Source of the DNA: Paenibacillus andongensis
GTDB taxonomy: Bacteria > Bacillota > Bacilli > Paenibacillales > NBRC-103111
Reading direction: 5' to 3'
Length of the DNA: 64,000 bases
Assembly: GCF_025369935.1 (NCBI RefSeq)
Contig: NZ_CP104467.1
Location: forward strand, 1,619,001 to 1,683,000
Part shown: in pieces, positions 52,438-60,130 of the stretch
How the letters are laid out: each line of letters starts with the position of its first letter
Position numbering within the stretch: the stretch's first letter is position 1
The notes under the pieces: model-generated
The model's input: the letters and a program-made list of their open reading frames with translations, nothing else
Told to the model about the DNA's origin: nothing
Databases searched by the model: none
Position numbers and translations under genes: made by a program

Positions 52438-53148
52438 GTGCTGCGAGTATTGTTCAATGAACCGAAACGAATCGATAGCGGACTTCTTCTAGACGCCGGC
52501 AACGCGGTGAGAACGTATATTGAGCTGTTGGAATTTGAGGAGCATAGCCACCTAGCCGCAGAGTATCCTAAGTACCATAGACGGGCGATCTGGAGCAAGG
52601 GGTTTATCGATGCACTGGATGAGCTGGAACAGAGCAAATATTGCTGTGAGCGTTACGCTGAGCATATCAGTAAGGCGTTCGTGGAGGAAATGAATCCGCA
52701 AGAGATCGAAGAATATCATCGCTTTGTTTATTTTTATAAAAATGCCTTCATTCGATTGTTTTCAATCTTGGACAAATTGGGAACGTTTATGAATGATCTA
52801 TTTGAGCTGAAAACAGAGACGCTTAAGTCTCGTTTCTCTTACTTTACCGTACTGCGCCGCATGCATGAAAAACATATTCACGGATCACTGGAGCTCCAGC
52901 TTTATAATCTCAAAATGGACTATAAATCAGCATTAGATCGACTGCGAAATCAACGAAATATGGAGATTCATTATATTAATGCTGAAATGCTGGATGATCT
53001 CATGCAAAAAGAACCTTTGCCCGGAGACCGAATTCACGTTGAAAATGTTAAATCAAATGTTGCCGATCTGCAGCAGGGATTTGATATGGTGTGCCGAACC
53101 TTAACAATAGCTTTCTCTTATATTACGGCAAGTATTGCAAAGGGGTAA
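52438..53148 (+). CDS. HEPN-domain protein (Cthe_2314-like)
   Basis: 236-aa, mostly alpha-helical. It carries the HEPN active-site motif RNxxxH as R173-N174...H178 (RNMEIH), and the whole protein resembles the Cthe_2314 HEPN group. HEPN proteins are often RNases in toxin or defence systems, but this one sits in a housekeeping-like operon after a DMT transporter and just before an SDR gene, with no nucleotidyltransferase partner. GTG 52438 is 7 nt after AAGGGG; GTG 52432 is the alternative. Confidence 0.75.
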   Translation: MLRVLFNEPKRIDSGLLLDAGNAVRTYIELLEFEEHSHLAAEYPKYHRRAIWSKGFIDALDELEQSKYCCERYAEHISKAFVEEMNPQEIEEYHRFVYFYKNAFIRLFSILDKLGTFMNDLFELKTETLKSRFSYFTVLRRMHEKHIHGSLELQLYNLKMDYKSALDRLRNQRNMEIHYINAEMLDDLMQKEPLPGDRIHVENVKSNVADLQQGFDMVCRTLTIAFSYITASIAKG

Positions 53149-53155
53149 GAGGACC

Positions 53156-53947
53156 ATGGAATTAAAAGGCCGAACGGTTCTGATTACAGGCAGCGCCAAA
53201 GGCTTGGGCAAAATGACCGCGATCACCTTAGCACAGCGGGGCTGCCAGGTAGCTGTTAATTATGTACATAGTGAAAAGGAGGCCGCTGAGCTCGTTCTTC
53301 GATTGGAAGATCTAGGTGTTCGCAGCGTGGCGGTCCAAGGCGATGTTGCCAACCGCGAAGATATTATTCGTATGGTGGATCAAACGACATCAAAGCTCGG
53401 CCCGATTGATATTCTCGTGAATAATGCCGGCCCTTTTTTCCGAGAGCGGCGCTTCTTCGCTGATTATAACGTCGATGAGATTGAGTATCTGATGCGCGGC
53501 AATTTGCTCGGTGTCATGGAGCTTGATCATCTGGTACTGCCTATGATGCGGGAGAGACGCTGGGGACGAATCATCCATTTTGGATTCGGCAAGGCGGCTG
53601 AAGCTAGGGGCTGGACCCATCGCGCTGTATACGCGGCAGCTAAGGTAGGCTTGGTTTCCTTCACGAAGACATTAGCCGAAGAAGAAGCGAGTCATGGGAT
53701 CACTGTCAATATGGTATGCCCAGGCGACATTCGAGGTAGGAACAAAGAACGGACAATGGATGAAGCGCGTCTGGAAGTTGATGGGGAAACACCGGTGGGC
53801 AGACCGGGGACAGGTGAAGATGTGGCTAGAGTCATTGATTTCCTTTGTTTACAGGCATCTGATTTCATTACTGGAAATATTATGGATATTTCCGGGGGCT
53901 TGGATCCGATCCAGCCATTACCGGTGCTTAACCAACGTAAAAACTAG
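53156..53947 (+). CDS. Short-chain dehydrogenase/reductase with atypical active site
   Basis: 263-aa SDR. Cofactor motif TGSAKGLG (11-18), NNAG (89-92) and YxxxK at Y159/K163 are present. The segment that normally carries the catalytic Ser (about 13 residues before Tyr) reads HFGFG (141-145) with no Ser, so catalysis may be impaired or altered. ATG 53156 is chosen over the frame from 53135, which overlaps the HEPN gene. It ends the ubiD-DMT-HEPN-SDR run. Confidence 0.88.
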   Translation: MELKGRTVLITGSAKGLGKMTAITLAQRGCQVAVNYVHSEKEAAELVLRLEDLGVRSVAVQGDVANREDIIRMVDQTTSKLGPIDILVNNAGPFFRERRFFADYNVDEIEYLMRGNLLGVMELDHLVLPMMRERRWGRIIHFGFGKAAEARGWTHRAVYAAAKVGLVSFTKTLAEEEASHGITVNMVCPGDIRGRNKERTMDEARLEVDGETPVGRPGTGEDVARVIDFLCLQASDFITGNIMDISGGLDPIQPLPVLNQRKN

Positions 53948-53966
53948 TCCTTCTTACATATTGCAA

Positions 53967-53995
53967 AAAGAGCTTACCATAGAGGTAAGCTCTTT
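53967..53995 (+). terminator. Terminator of the ubiD-SDR gene run
   Basis: AAAGAGCTTACC/GGTAAGCTCTTT perfect stem with ATAGA loop. Confidence 0.9.
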
Positions 53996-54013
53996 CTTAT
54001 GATATAGTCGTAA

Positions 54014-54259
54014 TTAGAATACCTGTACGACTTCAGTTATGCCTTCAACCTCTTCAACCAATGCGCGTTCTATACCAGCTTTCAACGTGATTGTTGAGCT
54101 TGGGCAGCTGCCGCAGGCACCCATAAGTTTCAGTTTCACAACACCGTCTTCTACATCAACGAGATCTACGTCACCGCCATCGCGTTGTAGAAAAGGACGG
54201 AGTTTATCTAAAACCTCAAGGACTTCATCATAAATTACTTCTTTTGTTTTTTCAGTCAT
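54014..54259 (-). CDS. NifU-like Fe-S scaffold (Nfu, YutI-type)
   Basis: 81-aa NifU C-terminal domain protein that carries and transfers Fe-S clusters. [20 protein letters not shown] precedes the CxxC cluster site [12 protein letters not shown] 54259 follows AGGAG by 9 nt; an ATG three codons upstream overlaps the RBS. Together with the YuzB- and YutJ-like genes beside it, it reproduces the B. subtilis yut region. Confidence 0.93.
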   Translation of the reverse strand: MTEKTKEVIYDEVLEVLDKLRPFLQRDGGDVDLVDVEDGVVKLKLMGACGSCPSSTITLKAGIERALVEEVEGITEVVQVF

Positions 54260-54354
54260 TTGATTCATCTCCTTTCTTCTATTATTATATTACAATAATG
54301 TTTAAATGAAAATGGTTGTGGGCTTGAATATCAACATAAGGTGGAATTTATATA

Positions 54355-54609
54355 ATGAGACCAATCATTGAGTTTTGTGCCAGTAATATGCACCATGGAA
54401 CGGATAAAGTCATGAAAGCTTTGGAACAAAACCCTGACTTTGACGTCATGGAATACGGCTGCCTAGGCAATTGCGGGCAGTGTTATATGGAAACTTATGC
54501 GCTTGTGAATGGCGAAATCATTGCAGCTGAAAGCGCAGATGCTCTCCACGAGCGCATTTTAGACCGAATCAAAGAAATTGAAGCGATGTACGAACTTCTT
54601 GGAGACTGA
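54355..54609 (+). CDS. DUF1450 protein (YuzB-like)
   Basis: 84-aa protein with the DUF1450 pattern: IEFCASNMHHG at the start, EYGCLGNCGQCYMETYALVNGE in the middle (four Cys in total, metal or redox site likely). Function unknown. It is divergent from nfu and convergent with the NDH gene; RBS AAGGTGGA. Confidence 0.9.
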   Translation: MRPIIEFCASNMHHGTDKVMKALEQNPDFDVMEYGCLGNCGQCYMETYALVNGEIIAAESADALHERILDRIKEIEAMYELLGD

Positions 54610-54611
54610 TC

Positions 54612-55676
54612 TTACCCGAAGTGGCGTTTCGATTTCCACAGTACTCCGCTTTTGAGAATACGAGCGATTTTACCCGTCATTAGCGTACGTTTACCCATGA
54701 TCCCGAAGCCGGCCTTTTTACCGAGTGAACCCAGCGTACCTCTGAGTTTAATTTTACCAAGACGAGGCGTATCGCCTTTCCAAATCGCCAGCATGGCTTC
54801 GGCAATCTGCTTGCCTTGAGCTTGTGCTGCTTGCGCACTTGGAGAGAACGGTAGGGAAGCGCAATCCCCTACGACGAACACTTCTTGGTAATCTGGAATT
54901 TGATGATACTCGTTAAGGAGGATACGGCCTTGGCGGTCTTTGGGCACATTCAAAGCCTCTACGATTGGATTGGGCTGAATACCTGCTGTCCAGATTGTAG
55001 CATCGGTTTTAATAATTTCATCCCCATTGTACAAATCTCCACCATCTAGTCGGACTAACGATACTTGAGGACGAAGTTCAATATGATGTTCGGTCATCCA
55101 TTCGCGGACGTACTGCTGCAAATTGCTTGGGAAAGCCGAAAGTAAGCTTGGACCACGATCAATTAATCGAATGTTCAAATCAGCACGGCTTTCACGGAGC
55201 TCAGCAGCCATTTCAACACCGCTTAGACCTCCTCCAATAATGGAGACTTGTCCATATGGTGCAATGTCATTAATGCGCTGGTAGGTAGCACGTGTTTGGC
55301 AAAGAGTCTGAATGCTGGAAGAGTACTCTTTAGCACCGACAATTCCGTGATAACTGTCCACACAACCCAGACCAATAACTAACCAGTCGTAGGATAGCGG
55401 TTCTTGATCTTCAAAAAGAATTTGCTTGTTGTTCAAATCGACACTAGATACCTCACCGAACGTTAGAAGCAACCGTGGGTCGTTCGGGTAGGCAACGCGA
55501 ATATGAGTTTCAGCAATCGTACCTGAAGCTAGTGCATAATATTCTGTTTTTAACCCTTGAAAAGGGCTTCGGTCAATAAGTACTAGCAGTGTATCTTCTG
55601 GTAAATCCTTCTCCAGCATGTTTAAGGCTATGGTCAAACCGCCATAACCTCCTCCAAGAATCACGAACTTTTTCAT
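54612..55676 (-). CDS. NAD(P)/FAD-dependent oxidoreductase (NDH-2, YutJ-like)
   Basis: 354 aa, type II NADH dehydrogenase family. FAD motif GGGYGGL near residue 8, NAD motif GGGLSGVE near 158, and GDCASLPF (FAD) near 278 are visible. The C-terminal basic region may aid membrane attachment. ATG 55676 is used; a TTG three codons upstream is an alternative. It overlaps none of its neighbours; its stop faces yuzB by 2 bp. A second NDH-2 is at 61605. Confidence 0.9.
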   Translation of the reverse strand: MKKFVILGGGYGGLTIALNMLEKDLPEDTLLVLIDRSPFQGLKTEYYALASGTIAETHIRVAYPNDPRLLLTFGEVSSVDLNNKQILFEDQEPLSYDWLVIGLGCVDSYHGIVGAKEYSSSIQTLCQTRATYQRINDIAPYGQVSIIGGGLSGVEMAAELRESRADLNIRLIDRGPSLLSAFPSNLQQYVREWMTEHHIELRPQVSLVRLDGGDLYNGDEIIKTDATIWTAGIQPNPIVEALNVPKDRQGRILLNEYHQIPDYQEVFVVGDCASLPFSPSAQAAQAQGKQIAEAMLAIWKGDTPRLGKIKLRGTLGSLGKKAGFGIMGKRTLMTGKIARILKSGVLWKSKRHFG

Positions 55677-55720
55677 TCCATCCAATATCCCTTCTGAACA
55701 ATATCTCTTCTCTAGTATGA

Positions 55721-56821
55721 CTAATATACTCTGATTTCATTATAAAAGGTGTCGCGTTCAACAGGAACGCGTCCTGCGCCTTTAATGAGATAAACGAGTT
55801 CATCACGTGTAAGACCTTCCGGTGATAATGCTCCAGCAGCATGAGAAATCTTCTCTTTCACAATCGTACCATGTGCGTCTGAAGCACCGAAAGCGAAGGA
55901 TAGCTGAGTCAATTTCGTACCAATGTTGATGAAATAAGCCTTAATATGTGGGAAATTATCCAGCATCAAACGACTAATCGCAATGGTTTTCAGTTCATCC
56001 CAAGCTGGTACCCGTTGCTTGAGGCCTGCGTTTTTGCTTGCTGGTTGAATGGAATTAGGAATGAATACTAAGAAGCCGCCTGTTTCATCTTGAAGCTCAC
56101 GCAGCAGCATCATATGACGAATACGTTCTTCTTTCGTTTCAATGGAGCCGTACAGCATCGTTGCGTGAGTTTTCATACCGAGCAAATGAGCGTTACGGTG
56201 TACGTCGATCCATTCCTCAGAGGACGCTTTTTCTACTTTCATTTTAGTCCGGTAGCGCTCAGTCAGAATTTCGGCTCCTCCTCCAGGAAGAGTGGACAAA
56301 CCTGCATCCATTAGCGTTTTCAGGACATCGCGGAAGCTGAGACCACTGATACGCGAGAAAAATTCTATTTCAGCTGCTGTATGAGCTTTAATCGTAACGT
56401 CAGGGTAGGCTTGCTTCAGCTGGCGGATACAATCCACATAATATTCAAAAGGCAAATGCGGGTTATGCCCTTGGCTAATATGAAATTCTTTAATTTCTGG
56501 ATTAAAATGTTCAGCTACATAATCTAACATTTGACTAGGTGTCAGTGTGTATGAGCCTTCTTCACCTTCGTCGCGGCGGAAATGACAAAAAGCACAATGT
56601 TCCTCGCACACATTCGTAAAGTACAAACTCATATTTTGGACAAAATAAACCTTGTTTCCGTTCAAGCGCGTATTCACTTTGTTAGCTAATTGACCAATGG
56701 TTAGCAAATCGTCCGATTCATACAAAAATAGCCCATCTTCCATAGATAGACGCCTGCCGTTCTCAACTTTTTCAGTAATTTCGGCCATCCGTTTAACCGG
56801 GTCTGTCGTCACAACACTCAT
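55721..56821 (-). CDS. mqnE: Aminodeoxyfutalosine synthase
   Basis: Radical SAM enzyme of the futalosine menaquinone pathway, 366 aa. The cluster motif CxxxCxxC is seen as CEEHCAFC (followed by HFRRDEGEEGSY), with EFHISQGHNPHLPFEYY and LPGGGAEIL as family hallmarks. ATG 56821 follows AGGAGG by 7 nt. It is preceded by a structured leader of about 200 nt and its own promoter, so it may be regulated post-initiation. Confidence 0.95.
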   Translation of the reverse strand: MSVVTTDPVKRMAEITEKVENGRRLSMEDGLFLYESDDLLTIGQLANKVNTRLNGNKVYFVQNMSLYFTNVCEEHCAFCHFRRDEGEEGSYTLTPSQMLDYVAEHFNPEIKEFHISQGHNPHLPFEYYVDCIRQLKQAYPDVTIKAHTAAEIEFFSRISGLSFRDVLKTLMDAGLSTLPGGGAEILTERYRTKMKVEKASSEEWIDVHRNAHLLGMKTHATMLYGSIETKEERIRHMMLLRELQDETGGFLVFIPNSIQPASKNAGLKQRVPAWDELKTIAISRLMLDNFPHIKAYFINIGTKLTQLSFAFGASDAHGTIVKEKISHAAGALSPEGLTRDELVYLIKGAGRVPVERDTFYNEIRVY

Positions 56822-57019
56822 TATTATTCCTCCTCTGAATAGTAAATAAAGTCCATACTGAATCGACGCATTCACCTAGTTAAGGACCAAATGCGTTAGG
56901 CGGTGTGAGACGCTCGCGTACCTGTTCATCCAGTTCGGTTCAGGAATTCACACCAGTTCAAAGTCTCCTCGCTCAGGGAACCTTTGAGCTTTGTTTCTTC
57001 TATATACGTGCAATCCATC
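56822..57019 (-). promoter_or_regulatory. Structured leader RNA of mqnE (unassigned)
   Basis: On the minus strand the leader can fold as: hairpin GCTCA/TGAGC (56971-56989) framed by CAAAG/CTTTG; a three-way junction closed by GGTGTGA/TCACACC (56948-56954 with 56902-56908) holding CCTG/CAGG and ACGC.GA.GCGT hairpins; then CGCATT/AATGCG (56867-56895). I cannot match it to a known riboswitch class. Confidence 0.55.
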
Positions 57020-57025
57020 CATCCC

Positions 57026-57054
57026 ATTATAAACCTACGTGTTGGGAGGGGCAA
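57026..57054 (-). promoter_or_regulatory. Promoter of mqnE
   Basis: Minus strand TTGCCC (57054-57049), 17 bp, perfect TATAAT (57031-57026). Confidence 0.65.
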
Positions 57055-57102
57055 TATCATTTAGATGGAGATAAATTGACAATATACAAATAGGACATAA
57101 TT

Positions 57103-57122
57103 TTTCCTATTATATTAGGAAA
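57103..57122. promoter_or_regulatory. Palindrome upstream of the Spo0E-like gene
   Basis: TTTCCTA, 6 bp, TAGGAAA: a perfect inverted repeat 75 bp before the Spo0E-like start, perhaps an operator. Confidence 0.4.
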
Positions 57123-57195
57123 TGTTATTCCCAATATTAACAAATTCCTGTATACTATTGCAATGTGATTACGTAGGGCTAAAGGTGATTATATC

Positions 57196-57387
57196 GTGAT
57201 ACCAGTATTCGTGACCGAACCACAGGAACGATTAAATATAAAAATAGAACAGCTTCGAGGCCAAATGGTTTCCTTAGGTACGACATACGGCTTCCTTCAT
57301 CCTGAAGTGCAGCAATGCAGTCGAGAGCTCGATCAATTGCTGCTGCAATATTACGCTATAGGACATAACCTTAAAGTTTATGGATGA
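57196..57387 (+). CDS. Spo0E-family aspartyl-phosphate phosphatase
   Basis: 63-aa Spo0E-like protein, which removes phosphate from Spo0A and so restrains sporulation. Two-helix hairpin with the family motif in CSRELDQLLLQYY (residues about 42-54; SxxLDxLI pattern). GTG start with AAAGGTG 8 nt upstream. Single gene. Another sporulation brake, sda, is 2.3 kb downstream. Confidence 0.88.
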   Translation: MIPVFVTEPQERLNIKIEQLRGQMVSLGTTYGFLHPEVQQCSRELDQLLLQYYAIGHNLKVYG

Positions 57388-57519
57388 AATGGCTCTGAAT
57401 GACTGCGCAGCTGCCCTTGAGCAATGCGCCAGATAGGAGTATACTTGATAGTAAGCATTACGAAAACTTAGTATAATGCCAGTTTTCCATAAGGAGAACT
57501 TTAGGGAGGGATTTCCGTT

Positions 57520-57891
57520 ATGATTAACATTAGTGAATCAGCGTCAGATAAGATTAAAGAGCTTCTATCTTCTGAAGAATCACCGAACCTGTTCTTGCGT
57601 CTAGGTGTCAAAGCCGGAGGCTGCAGCGGTTTCTCTTACGGCATGGGCTTCGATGATGAGCAGAAGGATGACGATAAAGTTTTCACCATTCATGGCCTCA
57701 AGGTCGTTGTGGACGAAGACAGTTCCAAATATTTATACGGTGTTGAAATTGACTACACAGACGCAGGCATGGGCGGCGGGTTCTCCATTAACAATCCGAA
57801 TGCTGTAGCTTCCTGTGGATGCGGCTCTTCCTTCAAAGTGAAGGACGAAGAGGGCTTAGTTGAGAAATGCGACGATAAAGTAGAAGCTTAA
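57520..57891 (+). CDS. A-type Fe-S cluster carrier (ErpA/HesB family, YutM-like)
   Basis: 123-aa Fe-S insertion protein. The three cluster cysteines are present: GGCSGFSY and the C-terminal SCGCGSSF. It delivers clusters to apo-enzymes such as IlvD or radical SAM proteins (inference). RBS AGGGAGGG upstream of the ATG, followed by a terminator. Corresponds to yutM in the B. subtilis yut region. Confidence 0.94.
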   Translation: MINISESASDKIKELLSSEESPNLFLRLGVKAGGCSGFSYGMGFDDEQKDDDKVFTIHGLKVVVDEDSSKYLYGVEIDYTDAGMGGGFSINNPNAVASCGCGSSFKVKDEEGLVEKCDDKVEA

Positions 57892-57908
57892 TAACGATAA
57901 GATTTAAT

Positions 57909-57958
57909 CCTTCTGAGCATGTGTATTTTTTAATACACTTGTCTTGGGAGGTTTTTTT
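57909..57958 (+). terminator. Terminator of the Fe-S carrier gene
   Basis: Imperfect long stem with a core GTGTATT/AATACAC and outer CC/GG pairs, followed by TTTTTTT. Confidence 0.75.
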
Positions 57959-58061
57959 GTTTTCATCTTTGTATTTTCATCTTAGTAAAGACAAACCATG
58001 GAGTGTTACAATATACATAAATAGGAATTCCTTCAGTTGGTGAGAGGAGTTGAATCCTTAA

Positions 58062-58340
58062 GTGAATTGGAATTTTAATGTTTCAATCATCTCTACAATT
58101 GTTGTCATCTTCGTTTTAGTGTTGTTTTACCGAAATAGGGAAGAGGACGAAGGATATCTAGGGTGGAAATTAGTCGGATATTACATTTTAGGTACATTCA
58201 ATTTAAAAGTTGGTATTTTAATTCCTATTGGATTTATTATTTGGCTGCTGTTGTTTTACCCGAAGACGAACCGAATAATAAAGAGATATTCAGCTATTTT
58301 TGGATTACTTATGATGTTGATTGGCCATTGGATTTATTAG
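58062..58340 (+). CDS. Small membrane protein, 92 aa
   Basis: Three hydrophobic helices (about 6-23, 44-67 and 75-91) and few charged loops. Not recognised. GTG start; GAGAGGAG lies 12 nt upstream, slightly far. A strong terminator follows directly, which supports a real gene. Confidence 0.6.
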   Translation: MNWNFNVSIISTIVVIFVLVLFYRNREEDEGYLGWKLVGYYILGTFNLKVGILIPIGFIIWLLLFYPKTNRIIKRYSAIFGLLMMLIGHWIY

Positions 58341-58382
58341 CTCCCCGAGTGCAGGAAAGTTGCACTTGCGGAGCCTTTTTTA
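58339..58382 (+). terminator. Terminator
   Basis: GCTCC..GAGTGCA/TGCACTT..GGAGC stem then TTTTTT. Confidence 0.85.
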
Positions 58383-58492
58383 CATTAATTATATAAAATA
58401 TAAAACTAGCGGAACCCCTTTAAGCATGGAGAGAATAGAATAGATTGTAAGGTTTGGTTTAGTTACTAGTGATAGAAGAAGGAGGTGTGTCC

Positions 58493-59173
58493 ATGGCAAC
58501 TAAACAGGAATTTATTGAGATCATTGCACCTATTGCAGTGAAGCTTCGCCTAGAGAACTCACCGATCTATCCTTCAGTAAGAATCGCGCAAGCTATGCAG
58601 GAGACAGGGGGCAATTTGAATGCGTGGAACAATCTAGTCGGTTATAAGGTTGGTAATGGGCTTCTGACGCCTTATTGGCAGGGGGATCGCGTTTCAACAA
58701 CGACATGGGAAGTTATTGGAGGTATACGCTATGATAACGTACCGGGAGATTTTCGCGCATATCCGACGATTGAGGCAGGGTTTCGTGATCAGGATTTACT
58801 TTTTGGATTCCCTCGTTATGCTAGTGTCAGGACGGCTGGAAGTCCTAGTGAGCAAGCGAAAGCATTGCAAAGCAGTGGATATGCAACGGATCCCTCTTAT
58901 GCGAGTAAGTTGGATACGATTATTCAAACCTATGGTTTAACTCACTTTGATGAGGAGGTCGTTCGTATGTTAGAGAAATTGCAGGAACAAATCGTAGACT
59001 TACAAAATAGAGTTAGTTCCTTAGAGGAGCAAGCGGCGCTGGATGTTGTACCACAATGGGCGAAAGCCGCTGTAGACGCTGCGGTCAAAGCAGCATTAAT
59101 CGATACTCCGGAGAAAGGGAGTTATGATTTCTATCGATTATTAACGGTGCTGCATCGCAAAGGGATCATCTAA
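58493..59173 (+). CDS. Peptidoglycan glucosaminidase-like protein (GH73)
   Basis: 226 aa. The N-terminal about 140 residues match FlgJ/LytG-type N-acetylglucosaminidases: YPSVRIAQAMQETGGNLNAW with likely catalytic E37, then NLVGYK, FRAYPTIEAGFRDQDLLF. The C-terminal part has a short coiled coil (VVRMLEKLQEQIVDLQNRV) and a helical module ending DFYRLLTVLHRKGII. No signal peptide is seen, as in phage-type endolysins. AGGAGG lies 7 nt before ATG 58493. Confidence 0.82.
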   Translation: MATKQEFIEIIAPIAVKLRLENSPIYPSVRIAQAMQETGGNLNAWNNLVGYKVGNGLLTPYWQGDRVSTTTWEVIGGIRYDNVPGDFRAYPTIEAGFRDQDLLFGFPRYASVRTAGSPSEQAKALQSSGYATDPSYASKLDTIIQTYGLTHFDEEVVRMLEKLQEQIVDLQNRVSSLEEQAALDVVPQWAKAAVDAAVKAALIDTPEKGSYDFYRLLTVLHRKGII

Positions 59174-59184
59174 TGGCATGGAAG

Positions 59185-59243
59185 AAAAAAGGCCGCTAGT
59201 GTATAACGGGTTATTTCTCCCTAATACACCATGCGGCCTTTAA
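59185..59243. terminator. Bidirectional terminator
   Basis: AAAGGCCGC/GCGGCCTTT outer stem with GTGTAT/ATACAC inner stem and A/T runs on both ends, between convergent genes. Confidence 0.85.
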
Positions 59244-59382
59244 TTTTAACATTATCACCATACTTGGCTTTCATGAGCTTACTTTGCTCTAGCATAAATG
59301 CGTAAATTTCTTTCAAACGGTTCTTGCGAGGTTTAATCGTTTCTTTAATTTCACCATTTAGTACAATATCGTAGACGATCAT
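59221..59382 (-). CDS. Small hypothetical protein, 53 aa
   Basis: Basic 53-residue protein (starts MIVYDIVLNGEIKETIK, ends KIKGRMVY). ATG 59382 follows GGAG by 8 nt; the longer frame from 59418 lacks this. The stop codon lies in the bidirectional terminator. Not recognised; probably a real small gene given the RBS and terminator. Confidence 0.65.
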   Translation of the reverse strand: MIVYDIVLNGEIKETIKPRKNRLKEIYAFMLEQSKLMKAKYGDNVKIKGRMVY

Positions 59383-59554
59383 GTCTTTCGCTCCTTTGTT
59401 TTGTCTTTCTACTATCATTGTAGGCTATGAATATTAATTGACGATTAAAATTTCTTTTCAATTGTGTGAACAAGTTTAAAGTTTTGTTAAGTGAGCGTAA
59501 AGTATTTCTAAGATTTCGATCAATTTTTTTTATCGGCAGACGGAAGGATTAGCG

Positions 59555-59653
59555 TGTGCATAACTTTATGCACAATATCCCCTATCCATACAGCGCGTTT
59601 ATGGGACATATTAACAATCTACCCACAGGATATGCACATGTATCTGTGGATAA
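59555..59653. promoter_or_regulatory. DnaA-box cluster upstream of sda
   Basis: A perfect DnaA box TGTGGATAA (reverse of TTATCCACA) at 59645-59653, an inverted pair TGTGCATAA/TTATGCACA (8/9 matches each) at 59555-59574, and weaker 7/9 sites at 59582-59590 and 59619-59627. B. subtilis sda is known to be activated by DnaA through such boxes. Confidence 0.8.
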
Positions 59654-59661
59654 CGGAACGC

Positions 59662-59690
59662 TTGTTCTAATTTTGCCCCCATGATAATAT
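59662..59690 (+). promoter_or_regulatory. Promoter of sda
   Basis: TTGTTC (59662-59667), 17 bp, TAATAT (59685-59690), 32 bp before the sda start and 8 bp after the perfect DnaA box. Confidence 0.7.
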
Positions 59691-59721
59691 AATTACAAAT
59701 TATAGAATAAAGGTGATTTCA

Positions 59722-59877
59722 GTGAGACAAATTAGTGACGAAACATTGATCGACTCTTATTACAAAGCATTGGATTTGAGATTGGAATCAGATTTTGTTG
59801 ACCTGTTGCTCGCAGAAATACAGAGACGTAATTTAAAACTGCACGTCTACATCAAGGATGAAACCCCGCTAAACTAG
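59722..59877 (+). CDS. sda: Sporulation histidine kinase inhibitor Sda
   Basis: 51-aa checkpoint protein that blocks KinA-type kinases when replication is disturbed. Sequence pattern MRQISDETLIDSYYKAL, then DFVDLLLAEIQRR, parallels B. subtilis Sda (two-helix hairpin). GTG start 59722 with AAAGGTG 8 nt upstream. The upstream DnaA boxes match the known control of sda. Confidence 0.92.
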   Translation: MRQISDETLIDSYYKALDLRLESDFVDLLLAEIQRRNLKLHVYIKDETPLN

Positions 59878-59886
59878 AGCGTTTCT

Positions 59887-60129
59887 TCATGAAGTTATTT
59901 GGATGGTAAAATTCTGGTGGCAGTTGGCGCAGTTTACCAGATGAAGGCATTGATTATGCTGTGAATCTAGTGTCCCATCTGACATGGAGATATCATCAAT
60001 CTCTCGATAAGGAGAGTAGGGGCCTAGATAGTCACTCCATTTTCCGCAATCATTCATCTGTTGTGAACAAACAGGACACTCGGCATTCAGCTCCTGTAGA
60101 CCGTTGCAAACTGGACATATATATGACAA
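59887..60129 (-). CDS. Zinc-ribbon protein, 80 aa
   Basis: Soluble 80-aa protein with two Cys pairs at the N-terminus (CPVCNGLQELNAECPVC) and a third pair near the end (NCANC), the layout of a zinc ribbon. TTG start at 60129 chosen because AGGAGG is 8 nt upstream; the frame from 60174 would start inside a hairpin arm. Function unknown. The ribosome binding site lies inside a strong inverted repeat (60131-60172). Confidence 0.68.
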   Translation of the reverse strand: MSYICPVCNGLQELNAECPVCSQQMNDCGKWSDYLGPYSPYREIDDISMSDGTLDSQHNQCLHLVNCANCHQNFTIQITS

Positions 60130-60130
60130 A

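Noticed and set aside
56822-57019. T-box in front of mqnE
   Set aside because: No GGGTGGNACCGCG-type T-box sequence and no terminator with a T-run; mqnE is not an amino-acid or tRNA ligase gene.
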